A DNA stretch of 64,000 nucleotides from Mesocentrotus franciscanus (taxonomy: Eukaryota; Echinodermata; Echinoidea; Camarodonta; Strongylocentrotidae), in assembly GCA_037976565.1 (NCBI GenBank), contig CP137674.1:1703690-1767689 (forward strand), given 5' to 3'. The stretch's first letter is position 1, and every line of letters starts with the position of its first letter. The notes under the pieces are model-generated. The model was not told the DNA's origin, did not search any database, and saw nothing but the letters and a program-made list of their open reading frames with translations. Made by a program: the position numbers and the translations under genes. Positions 62,801 through 63,786 of the stretch are shown piece after piece.

Positions 62801-63786
62801 TCATATTTGGCAACATGTCTATGCCAGGTATTCGGACGGAAAATGTTGATTCACAATTTAGAGGGCGGATCCACATATGGGGAAAAAATTTTTAAAAATG
62901 AAAACACCCGTATCATGCAACAGAATTCGATGGGAACTGTCAAAGTATGAATCCCTTTTGTATTTTTTTCCCCTCAGTTAAAATCAGGCAATATCAAATA
63001 TTTTGTCTTATTCTCAAACTTAAATGTACTCTGTAAACCTATATTGTTTCGTAGATACTTATCAGTATTTGTTACTTGTATAATTCATTTGTTCTATCAT
63101 ATATTGTAATACTGTATGGTTTATATTTGTTACTTTAATTTTGAATATTTGAGTGGAAAAATTAATTAAAATCAAATCAAGTCAAATCAAATCAAATCAA
63201 ATATGTTTTCTAATCCCCTTCAAAATAACCTACTCATCAGTTGTTAATTTGGCAACATATCTATGCCATTATTCCTAATGAAGACTTTAAGAGAAATTCA
63301 ACTATAGGGCGGATCCACATAGGGAGGGGGGAGAGGGTCAAAACATAAAATACCAACATTCGCTAAATGACTACAGTCAATTCACAATCAAGTATATTGC
63401 TTTTCAAATCCGTGTATTTTCATGACGAAATAATCCTAAACCCCATTGAAGTGCCCCCCCCCATTTGTTCACTTACTTCGCTCGCCTGCAAGATAAGGAA
63501 ACTTGAAATATGATTTTCGTGAAAGAGGTGTCTCCCTCCCCCTAGACGGAAACGTACACATACGTTCATTATTTTAGAATTGTAGTTTAAAGATTAAATC
63601 ATTATCCTACTATTTTAGCATTAGATTCTAATAACAGTTCATTTTTTGTGTTTTTGATTCTGTAATTGAATAGATGCACTGACGTTATCACTCAGCGTTC
63701 GTCTTACATTCATCACTGGATTAAGCATTGAATCTTTTCCTGCTGCTGTTGATTCACAGGAGAACCAGCGTCAGTTGGCCCAAGAT
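781..63786 (+). CDS. MUC4/mesh-like EGF-NIDO-AMOP-VWD-EGF protein gene (internal part, 42 exons)
   Basis: One plus-strand gene is read from 42 exons, each bounded by AG and GT, with phases that agree at every junction. The product runs: 22 EGF repeats of 39 residues, then NIDO, AMOP, VWD (WGDPH and GLLGNVNGN motifs), a post-VWD module, EGF domains, and the start of another domain. MUC4 of vertebrates and mesh/SUSD2-type proteins share the NIDO-AMOP-VWD core, so an extracellular or apical-membrane adhesive or mucin-like role is likely; that is inference. Neither the signal peptide nor a transmembrane segment is in the window. The last array exon ends in phase 1 and the first NIDO exon begins in phase 1, which supports one transcript. 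An alternative is that the array and the NIDO part are two genes, but no start or polyadenylation context is seen between them. Confidence 0.8.
1402..1518 (+). CDS. EGF exon 2, type B variant
   Basis: Type B (DIDDCTTDSC, ending GISCET) with two differences from most B exons: Thr for Ala in the CTD-G segment and Ser for Thr in the GYxG motif. Its B-type intron carries DIRS copy 1, putting the next exon 7.3 kb away. Confidence 0.9.
2101..3096 (-). pseudogene. DIRS copy 1 tyrosine recombinase (frameshifted)
   Basis: Fragments in different frames cover the enzyme. The N-terminal part contains SRLEAFHQWCEG and the LRGYRSAIAAIHAGF segment. The catalytic part has the first arginine in ASGQRRGTLHAL, the HxxR pair in RAHDTRGISTSWA, and the nucleophile tyrosine in TFISCYLKD. 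The family cuts and rejoins DNA through a tyrosine-DNA bond to integrate the circular copy. The 2420-2875 segment keeps the frame across the region broken in copies 2 and 3, but it is broken near 2440. Confidence 0.85.
3189..4004 (-). pseudogene. DIRS copy 1 RNase H and connection region (frameshifted)
   Basis: Contains the RNase H region: LLLTDNTTVASYINWQGG and the later aspartate in GQDNLVADFLSR-type sequence (here CQDNLVADFLSRGG). An adjacent frame at 3737-4243 carries the first RNase H aspartate motif (SLSTDASHLGWGG). RNase H degrades the RNA of the RNA-DNA hybrid. Frame changes show it is not an intact ORF. Confidence 0.8.
4105..4686 (-). pseudogene. DIRS copy 1 reverse transcriptase
   Basis: The 193-residue ORF holds RT palm motifs: SLDLKDAYFHIPIHP and FKALPFGLRPAPRVFTRVV. 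The catalytic YLDD box seen in copies 2 and 3 is lost here through a deletion near 4400. An additional frame starting near 4904 carries the upstream RT segment. Confidence 0.85.
5441..6536 (-). pseudogene. DIRS copy 1 gag-like region
   Basis: Basic N-terminus (AKRKRASRAKKP), then a Ser/Thr-rich low-complexity stretch and an acidic-Ser stretch (SSDSDSCSEFSA), read in overlapping frames at 5868-6536, 5704-6024 and 5441-5707. No zinc knuckle is visible. Assigned as gag by its position upstream of RT and by conservation in all three copies. Confidence 0.65.
8691..8807 (+). CDS. EGF exon 3, type A
   Basis: Same protein as exon 1. First exon after DIRS copy 1. Donor GTAAGC is followed by TATCAAGTC instead of the usual TATAAAGTC. 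Next exon at 713 bp. Confidence 0.9.
9404..9520 (+). CDS. EGF exon 4, type A
   Basis: Standard type A exon, with acceptor and donor as in exon 1. Next exon at 717 bp. Confidence 0.9.
10121..10237 (+). CDS. EGF exon 5, type A (silent variant)
   Basis: Type A protein with one silent T to A change in the Ile codon after the first cysteine. The flank just upstream carries one extra A, which lies in the intron and does not matter for translation. Next exon at 711 bp. Confidence 0.9.
10832..10948 (+). CDS. EGF exon 6, type A
   Basis: Standard type A exon. Next exon, of type B, at 714 bp. Confidence 0.9.
11546..11662 (+). CDS. EGF exon 7, type B
   Basis: Standard type B (Ala in CTDAG, Thr in GYTG). 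Preceded by the B-type flank with ATTTTCTCACC and the TCTCTGG variant. Followed by the long B-type intron; next exon at 993 bp. Confidence 0.9.
12539..12655 (+). CDS. EGF exon 8, type A
   Basis: Standard type A exon. Next exon, of type B, at 713 bp. Confidence 0.9.
13252..13368 (+). CDS. EGF exon 9, type B
   Basis: Standard type B exon, a close copy of exon 7 with its flanks. Next exon, again type B, at 902 bp, so the intron lacks about 90 bp found in B-to-A introns. Confidence 0.9.
14154..14270 (+). CDS. EGF exon 10, type B variant with weak donor
   Basis: Type B with Thr in place of Ala in CTD-G, as in exon 2. The donor is GTAATC instead of GTAAGC, losing the +5 G. Skipping it would keep the reading frame. 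Next exon at 996 bp. Confidence 0.88.
15150..15266 (+). CDS. EGF exon 11, type A
   Basis: Standard type A exon. First of a run of four A exons at 712-713 bp spacing. Confidence 0.9.
15862..15978 (+). CDS. EGF exon 12, type A
   Basis: Standard type A exon in the A-A-A-A run. Next exon at 712 bp. Confidence 0.9.
16574..16690 (+). CDS. EGF exon 13, type A
   Basis: Standard type A exon in the A-A-A-A run. Next exon at 713 bp. Confidence 0.9.
17287..17403 (+). CDS. EGF exon 14, type A
   Basis: Standard type A exon. The donor is followed by TATAAAATC, as after exons 5 and 21. It opens the duplicated A-B block of 1705 bp. Confidence 0.9.
17999..18115 (+). CDS. EGF exon 15, type B with A-type upstream flank
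   Basis: Type B protein, but the intron just upstream is the A version (ATTTCCTGTCATTTTTATTAC). The junction therefore joins an A intron to a B exon, a mosaic shared only with exon 17. Next exon at 993 bp. Confidence 0.9.
18992..19108 (+). CDS. EGF exon 16, type A
   Basis: Standard type A exon, exactly 1705 bp after exon 14. It opens the second copy of the A-B block. Confidence 0.9.
19704..19820 (+). CDS. EGF exon 17, type B with A-type upstream flank
   Basis: Copy of exon 15, including the mosaic upstream flank, 1705 bp downstream of it. Next exon at 993 bp. Confidence 0.9.
20697..20813 (+). CDS. EGF exon 18, type A
   Basis: Standard type A exon, 1705 bp after exon 16. Its intron carries the 927-bp insertion, so the next exon is 1648 bp away. 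Confidence 0.9.
21248..22174. mobile_element. 927-bp insertion in one array intron, TTTAAA on both sides
   Basis: Other units read continuously across this point. Here TTTAAA occurs on both sides of a 927-bp block absent from the other units. Outer ends share a weak inverted match (GGTTCA followed by AT-rich bases). An inner inverted pair of about 17 bp lies near 21463 and 21940 (AGCAGACGACATCCCAT and its near complement). No transposase ORF is seen. Most likely a non-autonomous DNA element. Confidence 0.6.
22345..22461 (+). CDS. EGF exon 19, type B
   Basis: Standard type B exon with the TCTCTGG flank of exons 7 and 9. Next exon at 902 bp. Confidence 0.9.
23247..23363 (+). CDS. EGF exon 20, type A with chimeric flank
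   Basis: Type A exon whose upstream flank begins like a B flank (ATGGTAATTATT) and then switches to the A version (TCCTGTCA). Next exon at 722 bp. Confidence 0.9.
23969..24085 (+). CDS. EGF exon 21, type A
   Basis: Standard type A exon. Upstream flank has a small rearrangement (GATCGGAAATGG) near the unit's ATGGAAATT motif. Next exon at 714 bp. Confidence 0.9.
24683..24799 (+). CDS. EGF exon 22, type B, last of the array
   Basis: Type B exon followed by an A-like intron start (TATAAAGTC), the only B exon with this arrangement. It ends in phase 1, which matches the first NIDO exon at 26033. Confidence 0.9.
25356..26032 (+). repeat. Intron after the EGF array: CT-rich microsatellite
   Basis: Array homology stops near 25355. 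A CT-dominated tract fills about 25540-25790 and ends in a short CA run near 25785-25805. Near 25930 is a fragment (AATGGGTACC-type) resembling short interspersed repeats seen again at 26555 and 35140. No exon seen. Confidence 0.8.
26033..26169 (+). CDS. Exon 23: start of the NIDO region
   Basis: Begins in phase 1 after TTTAG, matching the end of EGF exon 22, and ends in phase 0 before GTAAGT. It encodes 45 residues plus a split codon, including IDYGYPLDQSLSYF and LDTGFPISSG. This resembles the segment that precedes NIDO in MUC4-like proteins, where an acidic short-loop stretch leads into a hydrophobic strand. No cysteines. Confidence 0.75.
26353..26522. repeat. Imperfect foldback element (about 170 bp)
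   Basis: Outer ends AGGGACTTTTAGATTT and AAATCTAAAAGTCCCT are exact inverted copies. The arms continue through the segment with GTGGACTGCCACG and its complement CGTGGCAGTCCAC. Centre near 26440. A MITE-like element with no ORF. Confidence 0.75.
26545..26700 (+). mobile_element. Short interspersed repeat tail
   Basis: AATGGATACCCGGCAATTG, then GCAGGGCCCTCATGAAGAAC and a short ATTATTATT tail. A related tail (GCAGGACCCGCAGGAAGAGC then ATTATTAT) occurs at about 30510-30590. This suggests one SINE-like family. Confidence 0.45.
26757..26845 (+). repeat. GT-rich microsatellite
   Basis: Interrupted GTGT runs. Located in the intron after exon 23. Confidence 0.75.
27230..27811. mobile_element. TTAA-ended non-autonomous DNA element
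   Basis: Ends are inverted: TTAAAGGGACTTGGTAAC at the left and the complement of TTAAAGTGGACCGGTAAC at the right. Each end includes TTAA. About 582 bp with no ORF. TTAA targets are known for piggyBac and Kolobok superfamilies; membership is inference. Within it, near 27450-27520, is a repeat tail (GAGCACC then GATATT repeats) common to LINE 3' ends. Confidence 0.7.
27986..28162 (+). CDS. Exon 24: NIDO domain
   Basis: 59 residues, phase 0-0. Contains FTSTGMIHFS, then FADPAIAVFGAPVDL and RGNPKIYYQ. The NIDO family has strands around an 'ApFWaDvD' core followed by 'g.vyyr'; the F-G-A-P-V-D-L stretch fits that place. Acceptor is TCGTACAG, donor GTGAGA. Confidence 0.82.
28163..29073. other. Intron sequence without recognised feature
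   Basis: No exon, RNA gene or clear repeat structure was found. A short GC-rich CGCGCCGCCGCGCCGC patch lies near 28610. Confidence 0.5.
29074..29228. repeat. Foldback element (about 155 bp)
   Basis: Outer ends ATTTTCCATGCCAC and GTGGCAAGGAAAAT are inverted near-copies. The arms include AATGTGTTTATT and its complement AATAAACACATT, with CGCGG on both sides of a GC-rich loop. MITE-like, no ORF. Confidence 0.8.
29660..29935 (+). repeat. ATT-rich simple repeat before exon 25
   Basis: Degenerate ATT/ATC repeats over about 275 bp, ending 20 bp before the acceptor of exon 25. ORFs across it are low-complexity. Confidence 0.85.
29958..30122 (+). CDS. Exon 25: NIDO domain
   Basis: 55 residues, phase 0-0, starting YGNSPSLLAAVKERLYG and containing FICKVTWVNVQTPGS. 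The VTW motif is a conserved strand in NIDO. Acceptor TTCCTAG, donor GTAACT (weaker, lacking the +5 G). Confidence 0.82.
30340..30595 (+). mobile_element. Possible tRNA-derived SINE copy, diverged
   Basis: AGGTCACAGGTTCAATCATT resembles a tRNA B-box context (GGTTCAAT), and the 3' part has GCAGGACCCGCAGGAAGAGC and an ATTAT tail matching the repeat at 26545. The A box is not clear. Confidence 0.4.
30853..31077 (+). CDS. Exon 26: end of the NIDO domain
   Basis: 75 residues, phase 0-0. Starts TNTYQAILFTDGRRSG, the classic 'NtFQavlatDg' strand of NIDO, and ends RPDLRIGSTGLM. Acceptor CTCTCAG, donor GTAAGG. The 3' half of this exon has decayed partial copies in the following intron. Confidence 0.85.
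31008..32135 (+). repeat. Decayed tandem copies of the exon 26 donor region
   Basis: The end of exon 26 and its donor (CTGCTATACGGTACGCAAGC ... GTAAGG ... GTTAGGAATATCGTTATGT) recur at about 31200-31290, 31345-31412 and 31960-32135. Copies lack a good donor or parts of the exon, so I treat them as pseudo-exons. The third and fourth are separated by an insertion at 31412-31958. Confidence 0.75.
31412..31958. mobile_element. DNA-element insertion inside the decayed exon copies
   Basis: Starts TTATATACCTC and runs AAGCCATCTGATTGGTCGA. A related end sits in opposite orientation at about 34600-34675. The distal part (31810-31958) is a foldback with GGCATGGC and GCCATGCC arms and a GC-rich loop. 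No intact ORF. Confidence 0.6.
32215..32464 (+). CDS. Exon 27: AMOP domain with Gly-Tyr insert
   Basis: 83 residues, phase 0-1. Start chosen at the AG in GAACAG because the preceding exon ends in phase 0 and GRDIYRLDEN then follows directly. AMOP signature CQDWYQDDL and PCPCTRWQARIDRRF lie in the first 60 residues. It ends in a Gly-Tyr repeat (YGYGYGSGYGYGYGYG) unusual for AMOP. In MUC4 the AMOP domain also follows NIDO. Confidence 0.88.
32500..32700 (+). mobile_element. Short interspersed repeat fragment
   Basis: Contains a TAATTATTATTACACCAGC start and GAGAGGGGCAAATGTGGG, then AACACCTTGCAAACAGATG, matching in order the better copy at 34925-35215. GATCGAAACCCGGGACCTC resembles a tRNA-like B box. 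Confidence 0.5.
33168..33310. repeat. Foldback element P1
   Basis: Arms ATCAGAAATATTGACC and GGTCAATATTTCTGAT are near-perfect inverted copies, with GGGGTACATC and GATGTACCCC outside and CATATTGCC and GGCAATATG inside. No ORF. Confidence 0.88.
33304..33488. repeat. Foldback element P2
   Basis: Arms ACAAATAATGAATG and CATTCATTATTTGT outside, TTCTATTCAAC and GTTGAATAGAA inside, with loop CGAGGCGTCAGCCGAG. Adjacent to P1 with a shared edge. Confidence 0.87.
33730..33891. repeat. Foldback element P3
   Basis: Arms TATTAATGACTGCTTT and AAAGCAGTCATTAATA outside, AAATAGTTGTTTTTATACGC and its complement next, and GCTATTGCCC with GGGCAATAGC around CGAGGCGTGC. Preceded by a short direct repeat (ATAACCAAAAATGC at 33654 and 33697). 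Confidence 0.88.
34260..34349 (-). pseudogene. Possible first coding exon of a transposon-derived protein
   Basis: On the minus strand, ATG at 34349 opens 30 codons ending at a GT donor (AAT-GTAAGG). The protein starts MAEETLPRFQLLNDDQ and includes LINSADSKHT. This pattern resembles the N-terminus of DUF3504/KIAA1958-like or Crypton-type proteins, from memory of the family. Downstream exons on this strand were not found, so the gene is partial or dead. It lies inside an element whose end is near 34675. Confidence 0.35.
34400..34675 (-). mobile_element. Terminal part of a DNA element, inverted relative to 31412
   Basis: Reading the minus strand from 34675: ATTATATACCTC, then CCATCTGATTGGTCGAAAT, then GAGCGAGCGCGGACACC and GGTCGCTAGC, in the same order as the plus-strand element at 31412-31630. 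Similar ends, opposite orientation. Confidence 0.6.
34925..35215 (+). mobile_element. Interspersed repeat related to marine LINE/SINE tails
   Basis: AATAATAATCCGTGTTTATA then TAGCGCTTAATTAATAGAGA, GGGTACCCATTTAACACCTG, GGTGGAGAGTGGCAAATGTG and GCCAAAGGACGTTAGTGCCC. This block is widespread in marine invertebrate genomes by my recollection. No ORF. Confidence 0.6.
35575..35763 (+). CDS. Exon 28: AMOP domain, continued
   Basis: 62 residues, phase 1-1. Contains the CTYGRSALIRGYRSLWRSSHYQ segment in pieces (one cysteine at each side of the CTYGR area), then an aromatic- and Ser-rich tail (FFSFSYYSLNYYYSW). Acceptor GAATAG, donor GTGAGT. Confidence 0.82.
35810..36162. mobile_element. TTAA-ended short element (353 bp)
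   Basis: Left end TTAAAGGGCGTTATAGGGAT and right end, complemented, TTAATAGCCCATATCAGGGA are similar inverted ends, each with TTAA. No transposase. Sits 46 bp after exon 28. Confidence 0.65.
36455..36665 (+). repeat. CT-rich microsatellite in the intron before exon 29
   Basis: TC/TTC runs with some CTGT (36615-36635) about 40 bp upstream of the acceptor. Confidence 0.85.
36707..36823 (+). CDS. Exon 29: AMOP C-terminal part
   Basis: 39 residues including the split codon, phase 1-1. ERDVLPRFYCCGLAGGN then FCNLYERRRPRSHCWGY: four cysteines, including the CC pair and the 'RP.s.C..Y' ending typical of AMOP-VWD linkers. Preceded by 200 bp of CT-rich sequence upstream in the intron. Confidence 0.85.
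37085..37240. repeat. Imperfect foldback element
   Basis: AGCTCGACAGCC at 37110 and GGCTGTCGAGCT at 37213 are inverted; an inner pair CGGGTTC and GAACCCG closes a loop. No ORF. Confidence 0.7.
37341..37871. mobile_element. TTAA-ended element (531 bp)
   Basis: Left TTAAAGATACTATGTCCC and right GGGACATAGTACCTTTAA are inverted, followed inside by TTGCAG and CTGCAA. No ORF with domains. Lies between exons 29 and 30. Confidence 0.7.
38062..38267 (+). CDS. Exon 30: VWD domain start
   Basis: 68 residues plus split codon, phase 1-0. GWFWGDPHINTLDGRKYTFN is the VWD opening, with the calcium-site GDPH and the DGRKYTFNGLGEY strand. The domain is the type D module of mucins and von Willebrand factor. 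Acceptor TTTCAG, donor GTAGGT. Confidence 0.92.
38268..39277. other. Intron 30-31 with a probable LINE 3' tail
   Basis: 38650-39060 is T-rich with GTTTTGTCATGTC repeats, two similar segments (GACACTTTAAAAGGGTTTATG and GACACTTTAAAGTGATTTATG) and an AATC-repeat tail at 39050. This is the look of a LINE 3' UTR. No exon found. Confidence 0.45.
39278..39362 (+). CDS. Exon 31: VWD domain
   Basis: 28 residues, phase 0-1: VEFQLNDNRTDMSILVNGTG then INMTEFLV. Two potential N-glycosylation sites (NGT, NMT). Acceptor TTGACAG, donor GTAAGT. Confidence 0.82.
39424..39705. repeat. Foldback made of tandem GGCGAGTxxTC-like units
   Basis: Two direct units (ACTCGCCAAGGCGCCATGTT and ACTCGCCAAAGCGCCGTGTT) are followed by two inverted ones (AACATGGCGCCTTGG and AACACGTTGCCTTGGCGAGT). 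The outermost pairs match as inverted copies. Confidence 0.8.
39905..40230 (+). repeat. Degenerate 96-99 bp tandem repeat entering exon 32
   Basis: Units start near 39905, 40001, 40100 and 40199 with CGACxTTCATCCTxTC. The fourth is partly inside exon 32 (from 40178). Confidence 0.6.
40178..40384 (+). CDS. Exon 32: VWD domain
   Basis: 68 residues plus split codons, phase 1-1. SFTVTFKNGILDLSVMVPSE then NGTGRGLLG, the strand before the conserved 'GLLGnyNG' motif. Acceptor ATGTAG, donor GTAAGG. Its first bases lie in a degenerate 96-99 bp tandem repeat of the upstream intron. Confidence 0.88.
40413..40640 (+). mobile_element. tRNA-derived SINE, copy 1
   Basis: Begins with CTCAGTGGTAGAGCAGTGG (A-box region) and GGTTCGAAACC (B box at 40471), spaced as in a tRNA, then a body with GGCATTAATGTACATTCC and TACACATGCTTTCTTA. 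The anticodon-loop position reads CTCATAA. It is not a functional tRNA: no CCA-ready acceptor stem and a long non-tRNA tail. Confidence 0.8.
40660..41129. other. Intron sequence, little seen
   Basis: Contains scattered CCCTAA-type motifs near 40870-40945 in a degenerate form. No exon or gene seen. Confidence 0.5.
41130..41243 (+). CDS. Exon 33: VWD domain end
   Basis: 37 residues plus split codons, phase 1-1. NVNGNKSDDFLLRNGTLLMD completes the GLLG-N-NGN-DDF motif across the splice. Ends FGQS, with W formed across the next junction (FGQSW). Donor GTAAGT. Confidence 0.9.
41244..42014 (+). repeat. Intron 33-34 with GAT microsatellite
   Basis: A GAT-repeat tract with few interruptions occupies about 41853-41925. 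The rest shows no clear structure. Confidence 0.8.
42015..42263 (+). CDS. Exon 34: post-VWD segment
   Basis: 82 residues plus split codons, phase 1-1. NEGESLFEYGDGNWSYY, then MFLDELLALD and RETCGEDEACLFDSLAVSPE. This is the conserved segment after VWD in MUC4/SUSD2/mesh proteins, with the Cys-x5-C-x-FD pattern. Base composition is GC-rich relative to its introns. Confidence 0.88.
42355..42560 (+). mobile_element. tRNA-derived SINE, copy 2
   Basis: GCTCAGTGGTAGAGCAGCGG, then CTCGTAACCGGGAGG, then GGTTTCGAAACC (B box with one extra T). Body matches copy 1 in order through GGCATTAATCCTCATT and CATACACATGCTTTCTTA. The anticodon-loop position reads CTCGTAA, like a tRNA-Thr(CGT), so a tRNA-Thr origin is possible. 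Confidence 0.82.
42953..43144 (+). CDS. Exon 35: post-VWD beta-sandwich module, first half
   Basis: 63 residues plus split codons, phase 1-1. NFPPNVTSVLEIGETDALQE, then ITLKISAHDPNEDDEVFFTF and APEGANFS. It looks like a cadherin- or Ig-like strand pattern with an acidic calcium-type AHDPNEDDE segment. I do not recognise a named domain with certainty. Confidence 0.85.
43375..43660 (+). repeat. CT microsatellite abutting the exon 36 acceptor
   Basis: Long TC runs end 10 bp before the AAAG acceptor of exon 36 and so form an extended polypyrimidine tract. A short CACACA run is at 43624. Confidence 0.88.
43670..43854 (+). CDS. Exon 36: post-VWD module end and first EGF half
   Basis: 61 residues plus split codon, phase 1-0. 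GIFTWTPPDLNVSSIEIIVM completes the sandwich (sG.ftWtP motif), then MICRCENEGVCDFENQ begins an EGF-like domain finished by the next exon. Acceptor CATAAAG sits immediately after a long CT microsatellite. Confidence 0.87.
44092..44373. mobile_element. Long foldback element with 123-bp inverted arms
   Basis: Arms 44092-44214 and 44251-44373 appear to be perfect or nearly perfect inverted copies around a 36-bp loop with GCGCGC. Outer ends ATTCTTCAATCATC and GATGATTGAAGAAT. Base composition is higher in GC than the flanks. No ORF. MITE-like; no close copy elsewhere in the window. Confidence 0.93.
44860..45798 (-). pseudogene. DIRS copy 2 tyrosine recombinase (frameshifted)
   Basis: N-terminal segment MASIGVIADFLISLF in one frame (45544-45798); catalytic arginine segment ASGQRRGTLHALC and EDKVWCPVRALKWYLD in another (45073-45489). 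The HxxR segment at about 45090 has lost a base relative to copy 1 (three C instead of four near 45080), which breaks it. Confidence 0.82.
46035..46853 (-). pseudogene. DIRS copy 2 RNase H region (frameshifted)
   Basis: 272-residue frame starting MRPFQRHLLRFYRPSVD with the RNase H first aspartate (SLSTDASHLGWG), then a frame change; LLLTDNTTVASYINRQGG and GQDNLVADFLSRGG lie in the overlapping frame at 46139-46591. Confidence 0.82.
46582..47318 (-). pseudogene. DIRS copy 2 reverse transcriptase (frameshifted)
   Basis: MDLKDAYFHIPIHP and FKALPFGLRPAPR at 47067-47318, and the catalytic LFAYLDDWLLVA box at 46582-47178 in another frame. The box is intact here, unlike copy 1. Confidence 0.85.
48488..49222 (-). 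pseudogene. DIRS copy 2 gag-like region
   Basis: 244-residue frame holding the KKTKKTKEST basic stretch, the Ser-rich segment, ASLSSDSDSCSEFSA and the conserved TMDRQCDWDSVSIVSEDSQL part. This is the longest continuous gag frame of the three copies. Confidence 0.7.
50796..50979 (+). CDS. Exon 37: EGF-like domain
   Basis: 61 residues, phase 0-1. VVTCNCSGGWSGDHCDVDYD closes the EGF begun in exon 36, then CEGMPCYEGVICFDEP and YTCGPCPPQLSGNGTTCFG form a second, atypical EGF. The acceptor lies only 33 bp beyond the end of DIRS copy 2. Confidence 0.88.
50980..51472. other. Intron 37-38, no recognised feature
   Basis: AT-rich intron sequence. I see no exon, repeat array or foldback in it. Confidence 0.6.
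51473..51598 (+). CDS. Exon 38: calcium-binding EGF domain
   Basis: Phase 1-1 cbEGF of 42 residues: DFNEC start, six cysteines, and CENNLGSYTC, which fits the Asn-hydroxylation consensus C-x-N-x4-Y-x-C. Donor GTAAGT. Confidence 0.9.
51683..51731 (+). repeat. GT microsatellite
   Basis: GTGTGT runs with GTGCGT interruptions, in the intron after exon 38. Confidence 0.88.
51844..52393. mobile_element. TTAA-ended foldback element (550 bp)
   Basis: Ends TTAAAAGGAAAAGTTTACCC and the complement TTAAAGGGAAAGTCCACCC are inverted. Inside, CTGTGACGTATCTTGCGAG near 52000 pairs with CTCGCAAGATACGTCAC near 52220. No ORF. Confidence 0.78.
52445..53678 (-). mobile_element. L2/CR1-like LINE, 3' part
   Basis: Minus strand. 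At 53261-53677, RT motifs LLLLDLSSAFNTIDHS, GVPQGSRLGPLLF and CHCYADDTQLYVS (catalytic ADD). At 52613-53260, the post-RT region with LQSRLMLNDSKTELM-type and NARNLGVQFD motifs, then LYWLPVRQRITFKIL in a shifted frame. The 3' end near 52445 reads GCGCTCTATAAATGTATTAT. Dead copy, with frameshifts. Its 5' side continues at 60053. Confidence 0.88.
53679..53838 (+). repeat. DIRS copy 3 left terminal repeat
   Basis: Begins ATTTACCACAATAAATC, then CATATGTATCTACC, TTGCTTAGTCCTCCAGAC and on to CAAACTTCCTCTCTC. Its complement is found again at 59885-60005. Confidence 0.85.
55302..56024 (+). pseudogene. DIRS copy 3 gag-like ORF
   Basis: 240 residues from the first ATG in frame. KKTKKTKEST near residue 10, Ser-rich, ASLSSDSDSCSEFSA near 90-100, and QCDWDSVSIVSEDSQLD. 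Upstream basic residues (AKRKRASRAKKP) are in another frame because of an indel near 55280. No recognised domain besides position. Confidence 0.7.
56722..57438 (+). pseudogene. DIRS copy 3 reverse transcriptase
   Basis: RT palm motifs from about residue 130: ILNMKRINLHIAPMHFRMEH, VSLDLKDAYFHIPIHPLSRD, FKALPFGLRPAPRVF and the catalytic LFAYLDDWLLVA. Stops early because 16 nt found in copy 2 are missing at about 57421. The N-terminal 100 residues appear to be partly a shifted frame. Confidence 0.85.
57392..58534 (+). pseudogene. DIRS copy 3 RNase H and C-terminal region
   Basis: 380-residue frame overlapping RT. RNase H aspartates in SLSTDASHLGWGS and LLLTDNTTVASYINRQGG, then SFIPGQDNLVADFLSRG. 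After it, WSPLEIDLFASPFNHRLPMY, a conserved region of DIRS-type RNase H-methylase-like tails. The first 90 residues are out of frame with the true protein. Confidence 0.85.
58491..59676 (+). pseudogene. DIRS copy 3 tyrosine recombinase (one frameshift)
   Basis: Frame 58491-59309 carries the N-terminal core-binding part (SRLEAFHQWCEGLDVVPRM and LRGYRSAIAAIHAGF). Frame 59086-59676 carries the catalytic domain: ASGQRRGTLHALC, RAHDTRGISTSWA and TFISCYLKD, so all catalytic residues are present. The split lies near 59040, where copy 1 reads in one frame. Confidence 0.87.
59700..60052 (+). repeat. DIRS copy 3 right repeats and internal complementary region
   Basis: After the recombinase: inverted copy of the left end (AATAATAGGTAGATACATA then TGATTTATTGTGGTAAAT), then TAGTTAAATCATAACTG. 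The complement of about 120 bp of the left repeat follows at 59885-60005 (GAGAGAGGAAGTTTGTATGC to GGACTAAGCAATAATAG). It ends with the inverted TTATATAGTAAATAATAAAA block. This is DIRS-type termini, which allow a circular intermediate. Confidence 0.85.
60053..60316 (-). mobile_element. LINE part displaced by DIRS copy 3
   Basis: Minus-strand DFNNLRPISNLKYISKLVDG then QSAYRQFHSTETALLRTKSD precede, in the protein, the LLLLDLSSAFNTIDH segment on the other side of DIRS copy 3. Joining the two flanks restores the order of the RT. The 5' truncation point is uncertain, near 60316. Confidence 0.85.
60726..60821 (+). CDS. Exon 39: degenerate EGF domain with four cysteines
   Basis: Phase 1-1, 32 residues. 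ISECDEALRNSTESANCTC then EPGFQLENETCS. The middle two cysteines of a normal EGF are missing and the loop is shortened. One or two N-glycosylation sites (NST, NCT, NET) are present. The splice sites are good, so it is probably a real but reduced domain. Confidence 0.82.
60822..61321. repeat. Intron 39-40 with GA-rich tract
   Basis: 61040-61115 is GA-rich (AGAGAGAGAG runs). No exon seen. Confidence 0.7.
61322..61450 (+). CDS. Exon 40: calcium-binding EGF domain
   Basis: Phase 1-1 cbEGF, 43 residues, DFDEC start, six cysteines, CINLHGDYNC fits the hydroxylation consensus. Acceptor ATCATCAG, donor GTATGG. Confidence 0.9.
61620..62080 (-). mobile_element. LINE 3' fragment (ORF2 end and 3' UTR)
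   Basis: Minus strand near 62070-61960 reads APIIWIYLSSSIKDSPSLN, then VFKSRFKYLFLQ. This is the typical end of L2/CR1/RTE ORF2 (WNSLP..IK.SPSL..FKS.LK..LL). It is followed by a long AT-rich 3' UTR and an AATTGAATTGAATT-type tail at 61625. Confidence 0.7.
62195..62300 (+). repeat. GA-rich tract in the intron before exon 41
   Basis: AGGGAGGGGGAGGTG and AGAGGGAG runs. No coding signal. Confidence 0.75.
62613..62741 (+). CDS. Exon 41: calcium-binding EGF domain
   Basis: Phase 1-1 cbEGF, 43 residues, DIDEC start, six cysteines, CMNTPGNFSC fits the hydroxylation consensus. Donor GTATGA. Confidence 0.9.
62742..63673. repeat. Intron 41-42: TCAAA repeat and a local interspersed repeat
   Basis: A TCAAA repeat at 63170-63202 ends what looks like a LINE 3' UTR. 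GGGCGGATCCACATA occurs at 62862 and 63306. No exon seen. Confidence 0.6.
63674..63786 (+). CDS. Exon 42: possible start of a SEA-like or membrane-proximal domain
   Basis: 37 residues plus split codon, phase 1-0: ALTLSLSVRLTFITGLSIES, then FPAAVDSQENQRQLAQD. The hydrophobic-alternating strand after EGF repeats resembles the beginning of a SEA domain, but only the start is visible. Acceptor GAATAG, donor GTAAGT. The gene continues beyond 64000. Confidence 0.65.
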